A model generated the notes under the pieces. The model saw only the letters and a list, made by a program, of their open reading frames with translations, searched no databases and had not been told where the DNA came from. The translations under genes and the position numbers were made by a program. From Pseudooceanicola marinus (lineage in GTDB: Bacteria > Pseudomonadota > Alphaproteobacteria > Rhodobacterales > Rhodobacteraceae), in contig NZ_PGTC01000011.1 in the NCBI RefSeq assembly GCF_002786295.1, forward strand, positions 1-64,000: a stretch of DNA of 64,000 bases. The letters are read 5' to 3'. Below, in pieces: positions 1 through 8,558 of the stretch. Within the stretch, counting starts at the first letter, position 1, and every line of letters starts with the position of its first letter.

Positions 1-248
1 TTTCCAAGAAAAATGAAAATTCTGAAAGATGATAAGATAAATAACTTAAATCAATGGCTTAGAGACCTCCGCTCTCGCGAGACCACACCGAAAGTGGATT
101 GGCGCCCCACGCCGCTCGGGCCTCTGCCCTCCATATCTTGGGGTATCCACAGAGTTATCCTCAATAAGGCAGAGACTCGGGGCGGAATCGGTGCCGACTC
201 GGCGGGGAATCTGGACGCCTCGGGGGGCTCCGGCGAGTCGGGGAATGC
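1..248. other. Gene-free left edge with AT-rich tract and two near-consensus DnaA boxes
   Basis: No convincing coding frame is present. Bases 8-60 are strikingly AT-rich for this genome. Two motifs one mismatch away from the DnaA box TTATCCACA follow: GTATCCACA at 143-151 and TTATCCTCA at 155-163, same orientation, 3 bases apart. The stretch could be a promoter or regulatory region of a gene left of the window, or part of a replication-initiator binding region; the window edge prevents a decision. Confidence 0.4.
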
Positions 249-269
249 AAAAGGGGGCCGCAGCCCCCT
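249..269 (-). terminator. Rho-independent terminator after the SDR operon
   Basis: Read on the minus strand, a 7-bp perfect stem (AGGGGGC 252-258 with GCCCCCT 263-269) with a TGCG loop is followed by TTTTGC. It lies about 30 bases beyond the stop codon of the leftward SDR gene and so closes the four-gene operon. Confidence 0.75.
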
Positions 270-297
270 CTTCTCCCTCCGTACAGAGACGTCTCCC

Positions 298-1104
298 TCA
301 GGGATCGGGCTGACCCGACACGCTACGCTCCATCAGCCGCTGAAAGAGAGAGGGAGAGAGGCGGTTCACCCACCAGGCCAGGCGCGCCACGCGACCCACG
401 GGGATCATTGGCCGTCCCCGGGCCAGACCGCGCAGGATCTCCGCTGCGGCAGCCTCGGGCGTCATGTAGTCCATCCCGTCGGCGGCGGAACCGGGCCGGG
501 CGATGCCGGAGGTCTCGCGCTCGGGCCGACCGATGTTGGTGGCGACGAAGGAGGGCGCGGCGATCTGGACCCGGACGCCGTACGCACGCTCCTCCGAGCG
601 CAGCGACTTGAACGCCCCTTCGAGTGCATGTTTCGACGCGGCATAGGCGCAGCGGTTCAGCAGCGGGGTGAAGCCGGCCACCGACGAGATCGCCAGGTGC
701 GTCCCCCCGGTGTCACGCAAGGCCTGCAGGAAGTGACCCGCCATGGCCATGGCGGCGAAGTAGTTCACCTCGAAGACCTTTCGATGCGTCGCCGCGTCCA
801 GCTCCGCGAAGGGGCCGATCTGCGTGATCCCCGCATTGTAGATGACAAGGTCCGCCCGCCCGTGGTCAGCGAGCACGCGGGCGCAGGTCCGCGACAGCGC
901 CTCCGGCTCCGTCAGATCGCATGTATAGAGAGAGAGGCCGGACGCCGGGACGAGGGCCGAGACGTCCCGGTCGATCACCGCCACGCGCCAGCCCCGCGCC
1001 AGCAGCGCCGCCGCCAGGGCGCGACCGAGTCCCCCTGCACCGCCGGAGATGACCGCGACCGGGGCAGTGCCCTCTCTTCTCTCTTCCCTGTCAGGAGAGG
1101 TCAT
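298..1104 (-). CDS. SDR family NAD(P)-dependent oxidoreductase
   Basis: Classical short-chain dehydrogenase/reductase of 268 residues. The glycine-rich cofactor motif GGAGGLG is at 21-27, NAG at 90-92, the catalytic serine near 140 (ISSVAG) and the catalytic YAASK with Tyr154 and Lys158, so the active site is intact. Aspartate after the second beta strand (VIDRD, about 45-47) suggests NAD(H) preference. It is the last gene of an operon with a flavin monooxygenase, a BASS transporter and an extended SDR, separated from the latter by 12 bases. The substrate is unknown; the context suggests oxidation of an alcohol generated or imported by its neighbours. The first ~13 residues are not conserved-looking, so the true start may be slightly internal. 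Confidence 0.9.
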   Translation of the reverse strand: MTSPDREERREGTAPVAVISGGAGGLGRALAAALLARGWRVAVIDRDVSALVPASGLSLYTCDLTEPEALSRTCARVLADHGRADLVIYNAGITQIGPFAELDAATHRKVFEVNYFAAMAMAGHFLQALRDTGGTHLAISSVAGFTPLLNRCAYAASKHALEGAFKSLRSEERAYGVRVQIAAPSFVATNIGRPERETSGIARPGSAADGMDYMTPEAAAAEILRGLARGRPMIPVGRVARLAWWVNRLSPSLFQRLMERSVSGQPDP

Positions 1105-1116
1105 CGGGCGCTCCTT

Positions 1117-2061
1117 CTACAGACCCGCCTGGGCACACCAGAGATCGAAGACCTCTGCACTGGTCTTTTCGGGCCGATAGCCGAACTGCGATTTCAGCGC
1201 GTCATTGGCCAGCACCGGGCGATATTGCAGGAAGCGGACCTGTTCCGGCCCGTAGCGGGTCAGGCCCAGGGGTTTCGCCACCGCCAGCGCGACCTTCAGC
1301 GCCCAGGCGGGCAGCACCCGCACCGGCTTGCCCATGCGGCGGGCCAGATCGGCCACCGACAGGGCGCCATCACCGGCCACGTTGTAGATGCCTGCCGGGC
1401 CGTCGGTCGCAGCGCGCGCGATGATGCGCGCCAGGTCACCGGTCCAGATGAAGACGAAAGGGCTGTCGCAGCCCGCCACCGCCAGCAACCGCGGCTTGCG
1501 GAAGAGGGCCGTGATCTGGTTCTCGGTGCCTGCCCCCAGCACCGTGCCCACGCGCAGCACCACCTGCTCCAGCCCGGGCGCGGCGCGGCGGGCCTCGGCC
1601 AGCATCTCCTCCACCTGCCGCTTGTGGTCGGCATAGGCGAACTCGGCATTGCCGCGCAGCGGATCGCTTTCGCGCAGCGGCACCGGATTATCGGGGTGAT
1701 AGCCGTAGGCCGCCCCCGAGGAGGTGACGACCAGCCGCCGCACCCCGTTGGCGACACAGGCGTCGATCACGTGGCGCGTGCCGGTGACGTCGACACGATA
1801 GGCCAGGTCGCGCCCCTGCTCTGGCGTTGGCGTGACGATCGAGGCCAGATGCACCACCACGTCGGGTTTCACCATTGCAATCACCCGCATCGGATCCGCC
1901 CCGGTCACGTCGAGGGTCTCGAACCGCACCTGGGGCGGAAGATCGGCGGGACGGTGCAGGTCGCTCGCCACGACCTCCACCTCCCCGCCGCGCTCCGCGA
2001 GTGTAAGGGTCAGGGCCCGACCGATCATGCCGGCCGCTCCGGTAATCAGAATGCGGGTCAT
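1117..2061 (-). CDS. NAD-dependent epimerase/dehydratase family protein (extended SDR)
   Basis: Extended SDR of 314 residues. It begins with the Rossmann motif TGAAGMIG (7-14) and carries SS at 114-115 and Tyr143-x3-Lys147 (YADHK), so it should be catalytically competent. Family members act on nucleotide sugars, 3-beta-hydroxysteroids or similar secondary alcohols. I chose the ATG at 2061 because it overlaps the stop of the upstream transporter gene (ATGA), a normal translational-coupling arrangement; a longer open frame upstream lies entirely in the transporter gene. The association with a BASS transporter and a monooxygenase makes a non-sugar cyclic alcohol or ketone substrate plausible, but this is inference. 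Confidence 0.88.
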   Translation of the reverse strand: MTRILITGAAGMIGRALTLTLAERGGEVEVVASDLHRPADLPPQVRFETLDVTGADPMRVIAMVKPDVVVHLASIVTPTPEQGRDLAYRVDVTGTRHVIDACVANGVRRLVVTSSGAAYGYHPDNPVPLRESDPLRGNAEFAYADHKRQVEEMLAEARRAAPGLEQVVLRVGTVLGAGTENQITALFRKPRLLAVAGCDSPFVFIWTGDLARIIARAATDGPAGIYNVAGDGALSVADLARRMGKPVRVLPAWALKVALAVAKPLGLTRYGPEQVRFLQYRPVLANDALKSQFGYRPEKTSAEVFDLWCAQAGL

Positions 2062-2954
2062 CGGGCCGCCTCCCTCCGCCGCCAGAGCTGCGACAGGGCG
2101 AAGCCCGAGACCGCATGCCAGATGCCCCAGAAAGCGGCGACCACAGCCATGCCGCCGAGGCCGTGGAAGAAGCCGAAGATCAGCACCAGACCCAAACCGG
2201 AATTCTGGATCCCCGTCTCGATCGTCACCGCGCGGGTGTTGAAGGCCGAGAGCCCCGAGGCGCGGGCCGTGCCGAAGCCACCCAGAAGGGCCAGCGCGTT
2301 GTGGGCGATGACCAGCCCGGCAATGCCCCCGGCGAATTGCAGGAAGTAGCCCCAGTTCGACGCCAGCGCCGCCAGCACGAAGGCCACGAAGATCCCCATC
2401 GAGATCCATTGCATTGGCCCGCGCAGCCGCGCCGTGATGTCGGGGCGGCGCGTGTTCAGCGTCACGCCCAGCACCAGCGGCAACACCAGCATCAGCCCCA
2501 CGGTGATCGCCACCGACACCGGGTCTATGTGCGTTTCGCGCAGGATCTGTCGCGAGGGTTCGTAAAGCGATCCCCAGAAGGCGATGTTCGTGGGCGTCAG
2601 CAGGATCGCCCCCACCGTTGCCAGCCCGGTCATCGACACCGACAGCGCCGCGTTGCCCCCGGCCCGCTGGGTGAAGAAGTTGGAGATGTTGCCCCCCGGG
2701 CAGGCCGCCACCAGGATCAGGCCAAGCGCGACCGAGGCCTGCGGCTGCGTCACCCAGACCAGGGCGAAGGTCAGCGCGGGCAGCACGGCAAACTGCGCCA
2801 GGAACCCCGCGATCAGGGGCTTCGGCCGCCGCAGCAGCTCCATGAAGTTGGCGGGCGTCAGGTCGATGGCGACCGAGAACATGACCACGGCAAGGATCGA
2901 ATTCAGCAACCGCAGCGAGGCGGGGCTGAAGTTCAGCATGACCTCATCCATCAC
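2058..2954 (-). CDS. Bile acid:sodium symporter (BASS) family transporter
   Basis: Polytopic inner-membrane protein of 298 residues with about 9-10 hydrophobic segments. BASS signatures are present: CPGGNISN at 85-92 and ETGIQNSGLG near 245. Family members import organic anions (bile acids, pantothenate, pyruvate, keto acids) with sodium. Translation starts at GTG 2954 or the adjacent ATG 2951, overlapping the TGA of the upstream monooxygenase, and the gene itself overlaps the downstream extended SDR by 4 bases. This tight coupling suggests that it imports the substrate processed by the operon enzymes. The specific substrate cannot be read from sequence. Confidence 0.92.
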   Translation of the reverse strand: MMDEVMLNFSPASLRLLNSILAVVMFSVAIDLTPANFMELLRRPKPLIAGFLAQFAVLPALTFALVWVTQPQASVALGLILVAACPGGNISNFFTQRAGGNAALSVSMTGLATVGAILLTPTNIAFWGSLYEPSRQILRETHIDPVSVAITVGLMLVLPLVLGVTLNTRRPDITARLRGPMQWISMGIFVAFVLAALASNWGYFLQFAGGIAGLVIAHNALALLGGFGTARASGLSAFNTRAVTIETGIQNSGLGLVLIFGFFHGLGGMAVVAAFWGIWHAVSGFALSQLWRRREAAR

Positions 2955-4270
2955 GTCGCCTCCGCGCCCGACAGGCGACGAATCCAGTCGGTCACCGCCT
3001 TCCGGTAGGTCGCCTTGTCCACGTAGTAAGCCATACGCGCCAGCTTCAGGTAGGCCATGCCGCCGGTGGCCCGGTCAAACCCGCTCGCCTTTTTCCGGTG
3101 CAGCACCTCGGCGGCGGGATTGCCGCTCCGCCGCCCGGCGATGTAGCGCGCCACCATCTCGGCCTGTTCATGGCGACCCTGCCAGCCGAGGCCAGAGGCT
3201 TCGACCATCCCCAGCACGAACAGGTCGTCGCGCGTGGGGTGCATGGTGTTCAGATAGAGGTGCGGCGCATCCCCCTGCCAGTTCAGCAGCTCCTTGGTGA
3301 TGAAGGGATAGTGCAGCTTGTAGCCGGTGGCGGCCAGGATCATGTCGTAGTCGGCCCGGGTGCCATCCTTGAAATGCACCGTCTTGCCCGACAGGTGGTC
3401 GATGTCGGGCCGGATCGTCAGGTCCCCGTGCCCCGCGTGGAACAGGACCAACGAATTCACCACCGGATGGGATTCGTAGAGCTTGTAATCGGGCTTGGGG
3501 AAACCGTACTTCGCCGGGTCCCCCGTGAACCACTTCAGGATCAGCCCGTCGATCCGCCGCTTCAGCCACATCGGCAGCTTGATCGCGCCGCCCAGGGTAT
3601 CCGCCGGCCGGCCGAAGACGTATTTCGGCACGAAGTAATAGCCGCGGCGCATCGACAGGTCGCAGCTGATCCCGTGGTGGATCGCGTCGACCGCGATGTC
3701 GCAGCCGGAGTTGCCGGCCCCGACCACCAGCACCCGCTTACCGTCGAACTGGCGCGGATCGCGGTACTGGCTGGCGTGGATCAGCTCTCCCTCGAACTGG
3801 CCCCGGAAGCTGGCCATGTTGGGCTCGGACAGGGTGCCATTGGCGATCAGCACCCCGGCAAAGACCGCCTCGTGATCGCCCTCCGCATCGGTCCAGGCCA
3901 CGCGCCAGCCCGCACCGTCCTCGCCCAGGGGCTCCACCCGCGTCACCTCGGCGCCGAAGGTATAGTGCCGGCGCAAATTGTAGTGATCGGCGAAATCGCG
4001 GAAATAGCGCGCCATTTCGCGGTGCGACGGATACTCCGCCACCTCCTCGCGCATCGGGAAATCGGTGAACTCCGTCATCCGCTTGGACGAGATCAGATGC
4101 GCCGTCTCATACATGGTCGACTGCGGCGCCTCGATGTCCCACAGCCCGCCCACGTCCGAATGCAGCTCGAAACCGTGAAAGGCGACGCCCTGCTCGCCCA
4201 AAGTCTTGGCGGCTGCCAGGCCCATGGGCCCTGCCCCGATCAGGGCGAATTTCCCTGTCGTGTCCTGCAT
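2951..4270 (-). CDS. FAD-dependent flavin-containing monooxygenase (FMO family)
   Basis: Protein of 439 residues. The FAD-binding motif GAGPMG is at 12-17, the FMO fingerprint FxGxxxHxxxY at 159-169 (F159, G161, H165, Y169), the NADPH-binding GAGNSG at 184-189, and an ATGY motif follows at about 315. The final tyrosine of the fingerprint points to a class B FMO rather than a typical Baeyer-Villiger enzyme (tryptophan there). Expected reaction: NADPH- and O2-dependent oxygenation of a nitrogen, sulfur or ketone substrate. The ATG at 4270 is preferred over an upstream ATG because GGGAGGAC precedes it at good spacing. It is the first gene of the TetR-facing operon, 41 bases from a perfect palindrome that probably controls it. 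Confidence 0.9.
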   Translation of the reverse strand: MQDTTGKFALIGAGPMGLAAAKTLGEQGVAFHGFELHSDVGGLWDIEAPQSTMYETAHLISSKRMTEFTDFPMREEVAEYPSHREMARYFRDFADHYNLRRHYTFGAEVTRVEPLGEDGAGWRVAWTDAEGDHEAVFAGVLIANGTLSEPNMASFRGQFEGELIHASQYRDPRQFDGKRVLVVGAGNSGCDIAVDAIHHGISCDLSMRRGYYFVPKYVFGRPADTLGGAIKLPMWLKRRIDGLILKWFTGDPAKYGFPKPDYKLYESHPVVNSLVLFHAGHGDLTIRPDIDHLSGKTVHFKDGTRADYDMILAATGYKLHYPFITKELLNWQGDAPHLYLNTMHPTRDDLFVLGMVEASGLGWQGRHEQAEMVARYIAGRRSGNPAAEVLHRKKASGFDRATGGMAYLKLARMAYYVDKATYRKAVTDWIRRLSGAEAT

Positions 4271-4311
4271 GGTAGTCCTCCCTCGCACCCCTCCCGGTGC
4301 AGAGGCTAAAA

Positions 4312-4325
4312 TGAACGTACGTTCA
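4312..4325. promoter_or_regulatory. Perfect 14-bp palindromic operator between monooxygenase operon and tetR
   Basis: TGAACGTACGTTCA is a perfect inverted repeat in the 74-base divergent intergenic region, 20 bases before the tetR start and 41 bases before the monooxygenase start. Palindromes of this kind are the usual operators of TetR-family repressors that control a divergent operon and themselves. Confidence 0.75.
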
Positions 4326-4344
4326 ACATAAGGCAAGGAAATTC

Positions 4345-5013
4345 ATGTCGCCGGAAAACACCAATAAAAAACAACGGCAAAGGGCACCACAGAAGCGTGC
4401 CGTGGAAAGCCGGCAAAAGATCCTGGATGCGGCGGAGCGGGTCTTTGCCCAAGGGGGATTCGATGGCGCCAAGGTGCGTGACATCGCCGCCGAGGCCGGC
4501 GTGCCCGTGGGGCTGGTGCATCATCATGGCGGCGGCAAGGAGGCGCTGTTCAAGGAGGTCCTCAGGCGCCGGGCCGAAATCCTGTCCGCCCTGCGGATCG
4601 AGGCGCTGGATGTTGCCCGTGCCGGGGGGCCCGTGACGTTGGACCAGGTGCTGCGCGCTTTCAACACGCCCTACTTCGAACAGGTCCACAACGGCGGGCC
4701 GCAATGGCTGGCCTATGCACGCCTGGTGGCGATCATCTCGGCTGATGAGAAGCTGACCGAAATCTCCGCCGCCCTTTTCGATCCAACGGCAAAGGTCTTC
4801 ATTCAGGAATTGCAGCACCTCTATCCGAAGGCCCCGACCGCCGCGGTGGCGGAATGTTTCGTCTACATGGTGTCCTGCATGCTGGCCCTGGTCACCTCGC
4901 GCTTCCGCATCGCGTCCCTCAGCGGTGGCAGCGAGAGTGGCGAGATGGATGGCCTGCTGACCTTCTGCCGCGCGGGCTTCGAAGCACGGCTGGCCGAGGC
5001 GAGCAACGCCTGA
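4345..5013 (+). CDS. TetR/AcrR family transcriptional regulator
   Basis: Protein of 222 residues. A typical N-terminal TetR helix-turn-helix occupies about 20-66 (RQKILDAAERVFAQGGF...VRDIAAEAGVPVGLVHHH), followed by an all-helical ligand-binding domain. In the DNA-recognition helix the usual LYxHF ending is replaced by VHHHGGG, a small deviation. AAGGAA precedes the ATG by 4-5 bases. Divergently transcribed from the monooxygenase/BASS/SDR operon, with a perfect palindrome between them, it is most likely the ligand-responsive repressor of that operon. The ligand is presumably the imported compound or a metabolite of it. Confidence 0.92.
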   Translation: MSPENTNKKQRQRAPQKRAVESRQKILDAAERVFAQGGFDGAKVRDIAAEAGVPVGLVHHHGGGKEALFKEVLRRRAEILSALRIEALDVARAGGPVTLDQVLRAFNTPYFEQVHNGGPQWLAYARLVAIISADEKLTEISAALFDPTAKVFIQELQHLYPKAPTAAVAECFVYMVSCMLALVTSRFRIASLSGGSESGEMDGLLTFCRAGFEARLAEASNA

Positions 5014-5121
5014 CCCAGGCGGACCTCGACGTGGGCCGCACAGTTGCGGCGGGCACGGGAAAGACACCGCGCCCAAGGTCTGTTGCCCCGAAGGGCAGCA
5101 TTTTCTCGATTTCTGGAAAAT

Positions 5122-5198
5122 TGGTCGGAGTGAGAGGATTCGAACCTCCGACCCCTGCCTCCCGAAGACAGTGCTCTACCAGGCTGAGCTACACTCCG
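5122..5198 (-). tRNA. tRNA-Pro (anticodon CGG)
   Basis: A complete 77-nt cloverleaf reads on the minus strand. The acceptor stem CGGAGTG pairs with CACTCCG, the D-arm is followed by the anticodon loop TTCGGGA with anticodon CGG (decoding CCG), the T-arm contains GGTTCGAATCC, and the terminal CCA is genome-encoded. A TTTT tract follows the 3' end. CCG is a heavily used proline codon in this GC-rich window. Confidence 0.97.
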
Positions 5199-5319
5199 AC
5201 CGTGCAGCGCGATCTACAACCAGCGCCCGGGCTTGGCAAGAGAGAATCCGACGCAAATTCAATTGCTCCCGGACCGACCCCGCGCCGCCCGCCGCCGAGG
5301 GGCCCGCAGCGGCCCCGGT

Positions 5320-6318
5320 TCAGGCGTTGCGCCGGGTACCGGGGCTTCCCGCGACGGTCTTCGCCCGGGTGGAAATCATCCGCATCAACGGGCCGACCCG
5401 CAGCGCCGCTGGCGTGCCGGTGCGGTTGCGCGTGCGCAGCACTGGTTGGATCGAGGCACTGCCCGGCCGGGATTCGCGGAACACGATGTAAAGACCCGAC
5501 CCGATGATCAGTACGGACCCTGCGGCGGTGTTCATCCCCGGCAGCTCGTTGAAAAGTAGCCAGCCATAGAAAGTGGCCCAGAGGATCTGGGAATACTGCA
5601 TCGGCGCGATCAGCGCCGCCTCGGCGTTGCTGTAGGCCGCGATCATCAGCAGCATGGCCACGGTCGACAGGGCCGCCACGGCGAAGAACCCGCCCATATG
5701 CGGCAAGGGCACCTCGGCGAAATTGCCCGGCAGCGCCATCAGCCCGCCCATCAGGACGAAATTCGCGATCAACGGATAGATCAGCATGACCACGTTGCGT
5801 TCCTCACGGCCGATCTTGCGCACGATGACCGACGCCAGCGCCCCGCAGGCCGCCCCGCCCATGGCCGCGAAATGGCCCATCGACAGCTCCGACTTGCCAG
5901 GTTGCAGCACTACGGCCACGCCCGCCAGCCCGACCAGCACCGCCAGCCAGCGGCGCAGGCGCACCTTCTCGCCCAGGATCGGGATCGACAGCACGGTGAT
6001 CAGCAGCGGCGTGGCAAAGAGGATGGCATAGACATCGGCCAGCGGCAGCACCGAGAAGGCGTAGAACCCACAGCCCGCCGCGACCACCGAGGCCAGGGTG
6101 CGCACCAGCATCCACCAGGGGTGCACCGGCCGCAGCGTCCCCGGTCGCGTATCGCGGATCAGGATGACCGAGGTCAGCGGGAAGCTCATCAGCACGGTGA
6201 ACCAGACCAGTTGGAACGCGCTGTAGTTGGCGCCCAGGATCTTGATGATCGCGTCGTGCCCCGAGTAGATCGCGAAAGCCAGTAGAGCGAAGCCGATGCC
6301 GCGTGTGGTGCCGGACAT
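5320..6318 (-). CDS. EamA/DMT family transporter
   Basis: Integral membrane protein of 332 residues with ten hydrophobic segments forming two EamA repeats (about 1-140 and 150-285), typical of drug/metabolite exporters. A basic, hydrophilic tail of about 45 residues follows the last segment. The start at 6318 is chosen over an in-frame ATG at 6345 because GGAAGGG precedes it properly, and because the upstream ATG abuts the U-tract of a strong leftward hairpin terminator and would be left without a leader. It lies leftward of leuB but is separated from it by two terminators, so it is probably an independent unit. Substrate unknown. Confidence 0.88.
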   Translation of the reverse strand: MSGTTRGIGFALLAFAIYSGHDAIIKILGANYSAFQLVWFTVLMSFPLTSVILIRDTRPGTLRPVHPWWMLVRTLASVVAAGCGFYAFSVLPLADVYAILFATPLLITVLSIPILGEKVRLRRWLAVLVGLAGVAVVLQPGKSELSMGHFAAMGGAACGALASVIVRKIGREERNVVMLIYPLIANFVLMGGLMALPGNFAEVPLPHMGGFFAVAALSTVAMLLMIAAYSNAEAALIAPMQYSQILWATFYGWLLFNELPGMNTAAGSVLIIGSGLYIVFRESRPGSASIQPVLRTRNRTGTPAALRVGPLMRMISTRAKTVAGSPGTRRNA

Positions 6319-6345
6319 GGGAATCCCTTCCGAAAAGCCAGACAT

Positions 6346-6381
6346 GAAAAAACCTTCCCGGCGATAATGGCCCGGGAAGGT
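6346..6381 (-). terminator. Second leftward terminator (or attenuator) before the EamA gene
   Basis: On the minus strand a perfect 10-bp stem (ACCTTCCCGG 6352-6361 with CCGGGAAGGT 6372-6381) with a 10-nt loop runs straight into TTTTTT. It sits only about 30 bases upstream of the chosen EamA start codon, so it is either a back-up terminator for leuB or a leader attenuator of the transporter gene. Confidence 0.75.
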
Positions 6382-6442
6382 CTGGTTTCAAGCGCTCGGC
6401 GGAAAAAGCCGGGCGGTCAGGGTGTTATTGCCCCGAAGCGCG

Positions 6443-6466
6443 AAAAAATGGCCCGCCCTGCGGGCC
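6443..6466 (-). terminator. Rho-independent terminator of leuB
   Basis: Minus-strand 7-bp stem (GGCCCGC 6450-6456 with GCGGGCC 6460-6466), 3-nt loop, then ATTTTTTCG. It starts 18 bases after the leuB stop codon. Confidence 0.8.
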
Positions 6467-6484
6467 GTCTTCCCGGCCAGTGCC

Positions 6485-7588
6485 TCAAAGGCTGGCATCG
6501 AGGGCAGCCACCACGGCATCGCCCATCTCGGTGGTCGAGGCGGGCGTGCGGCCTTCCTCGTTCAGCAGGTCCGCGGTGCGCACGCCGTCGGCCAGCACCT
6601 TTTCCACCGCCGCTTCCAGGCGGTCGGCCTCGGCGCCCAGGTCGAAGGAATAGCGCAGCGCCATGGCAAACGACAGGATGCAGGCACAGGGGTTGGCCTT
6701 GCCCTGACCGGCAATGTCGGGGGCGGAGCCGTGCACCGGTTCGTACAGCGCCTTCGGACGGCCGTTGGCCATCGGCTTGCCGAGGCTGGCGGAGGGCAGC
6801 ATGCCCAGCGAGCCGGTCAGCATCGCCGCGGCATCCGACAGCAGGTCGCCGAAGAGGTTGTCGGTGACGATCACGTCGAACTGCTTCGGCGCACGGCACA
6901 GCTGCATGGCGCCGGCATCGGCGTACATGTGCGACAGCTCCACCTCGGGGTATTCCTTGCCGACCTCGGTGACGACTTCACGCCACAGGATGCCCGATTC
7001 CATCACGTTGGCCTTTTCCATCGAGCAGAGCTTCTTGCCCCGTTTCATGGCCAGCTCGAAGGCGGAGCGTGCGACGCGGTCGATCTCGCTCTCGGTGTAG
7101 CGCTGCGTGTTGATACCGACGCGCTCATTGCCTTCCTCGATGATGCCGCGCGGCTCACCGAAGTAGATGCCGGAGGTCAGCTCGCGCACGATCATGATGT
7201 CGAGGCCCGCGACCACGTCCTTCTTCAGCGAGCTGAAGTCGGCCAGCGCATCAAAGCACTGCGCAGGGCGCAGGTTCGCGTAGAGGTCCATTTCCTTGCG
7301 CAGGCGCAGCAGGCCGCGTTCGGGCTTCACGGAGAAGTCCAGAACGTCGTATTTCGGGCCACCCACGGCGCCCAACAGGACGGCGTCGACCTCCTGCGCC
7401 TTGGCCATGGTGTCGTCATGCAGCGGCGTGCCGTGCTTGTCGTAGGCGCAGCCGCCCACCAGGTCCTCGGAAACGTCGAAGGCGATGCCCCGCTTGGCGC
7501 CGAACCAGTCGATGATCTTGCGCACTTCGGCCATGACCTCGGGGCCGATCCCGTCACCGGGCAGGATGAGAAGCGAGGGGTTGCTCAT
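6485..7588 (-). CDS. leuB: 3-isopropylmalate dehydrogenase
   Basis: Enzyme of leucine biosynthesis that oxidises and decarboxylates 3-isopropylmalate to 2-oxoisocaproate with NAD+ and Mg2+/Mn2+ in the cytoplasm. The 367 residues match the family length. Visible motifs are [10 protein letters not shown] near the N-terminus and the isocitrate/isopropylmalate dehydrogenase signature [20 protein letters not shown] in the C-terminal half, followed by [18 protein letters not shown]. The ATG at 7588 follows GGAAGGAC; upstream in-frame codons show no family similarity. leuC and leuD lie about 6 kb upstream on the same strand, with unrelated genes in between, and the gene ends at two successive terminators. 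Confidence 0.97.
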   Translation of the reverse strand: MSNPSLLILPGDGIGPEVMAEVRKIIDWFGAKRGIAFDVSEDLVGGCAYDKHGTPLHDDTMAKAQEVDAVLLGAVGGPKYDVLDFSVKPERGLLRLRKEMDLYANLRPAQCFDALADFSSLKKDVVAGLDIMIVRELTSGIYFGEPRGIIEEGNERVGINTQRYTESEIDRVARSAFELAMKRGKKLCSMEKANVMESGILWREVVTEVGKEYPEVELSHMYADAGAMQLCRAPKQFDVIVTDNLFGDLLSDAAAMLTGSLGMLPSASLGKPMANGRPKALYEPVHGSAPDIAGQGKANPCACILSFAMALRYSFDLGAEADRLEAAVEKVLADGVRTADLLNEEGRTPASTTEMGDAVVAALDASL

Positions 7589-7661
7589 GGGACGTCCTTC
7601 CTTAACTCTGCGTCGCCTTCGCGTAGCGGGCGATGCGCGAAAGATCAAGAAACGAAAGACC

Positions 7662-8558
7662 TCATGCGAGGTAGGAACGTAACCCGGCGGCCAGCCTGTC
7701 CCAGACGGCAGAGACGCGCGGGGTGGGCCGCAGGCTCTCATGCGCGGCAATCCAAAGGGGCAGCGTGGGCAGGTCCAGGTCGGGCAGCACCTGTTCAACC
7801 GCCGCGTCACCCCGGATCAGCGGGATTTGCCCGAAGCCGATACCGCAACCCGCGCGCACCAGCTCCCAGTAGGTGACCTGGTCGTCGCAGCGGGTGGCGA
7901 AGCGGGCCCGCTCGGGCGGCAGGCCCAGGCGCGCCATCTCCTTCAGGATCAGGTCGGCGCGGTCATAGCCTACCAGGGCGTGATGGACGAGGTCGTCGAC
8001 CTGCGCAGGCCGCCCCATCCGGTCAAGGTAATCGCGCGACGCGAAGGCCCCCAGGGTCACGTCGCCCAGGTGACGCGCGATCAGGTCGGGCTGCACCGGG
8101 CGGTACATGCGCAGGGCAATGTCGGCCTCGCGGTACATCAGGCTGTCGGTATCGTCGCTGGCCACCAGTTCCACCTGCAACTGCGGCAGCTCGGCCCGGA
8201 TCCGCGCCAGGATCGGCGGCAGCACGCGGGTCGCCACCATCCGGCTCGCGGTCACCCGACAGGTTCCTGCCAGCCGGTCGTCACGCGCCGCAGCGATCAG
8301 GGCGACCTCTCCCACGGCCTCCGCCATGCGCCGGGCGGGGCCCAGGATCTGCCGCCCCTCCTCCGACAGGATCAGCCCGCGCGGCTGGCGCAGGAACAGG
8401 GTCATGCCCAGCCTCCCCTCCAGCGCGCGCACCTTGCGACCCAGCGTCGGCTGCGACTGCCCCAACCGTCGCGCCGCCGCCGACAATGATCCGGTTTCGG
8501 CCACGGCCAGGAAGACCTGCACCGCGGCCCAGTCGAGTGTCTGCAATCGCTCATCCAT
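7662..8558 (-). CDS. LysR family transcriptional regulator
   Basis: Protein of 298 residues with the standard N-terminal winged HTH at about 9-68 ([33 protein letters not shown]) and a C-terminal periplasmic-binding-like effector domain. It is divergent from an NAD(P)-binding family gene starting at 8667; the 108-base gap contains a nested dyad directly at the LysR start codon. Control of that neighbour and autoregulation are the obvious inferences. Effector unknown. Confidence 0.93.
   Translation of the reverse strand: MDERLQTLDWAAVQVFLAVAETGSLSAAARRLGQSQPTLGRKVRALEGRLGMTLFLRQPRGLILSEEGRQILGPARRMAEAVGEVALIAAARDDRLAGTCRVTASRMVATRVLPPILARIRAELPQLQVELVASDDTDSLMYREADIALRMYRPVQPDLIARHLGDVTLGAFASRDYLDRMGRPAQVDDLVHHALVGYDRADLILKEMARLGLPPERARFATRCDDQVTYWELVRAGCGIGFGQIPLIRGDAAVEQVLPDLDLPTLPLWIAAHESLRPTPRVSAVWDRLAAGLRSYLA

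Noticed and set aside
13-2349. A very long plus-strand open frame (over 770 codons) across the SDR, epimerase and transporter genes
   Set aside because: It is antisense to three genes with intact family motifs and its composition is Arg/Gly/His/Pro-rich low complexity, typical of open antisense frames at high GC.
5081-5105. TGCCC-CGAA-GGGCA hairpin followed by GCATTTT after tetR
   Set aside because: The stem has only five pairs and the T-tract is separated from it; too weak to call a terminator.
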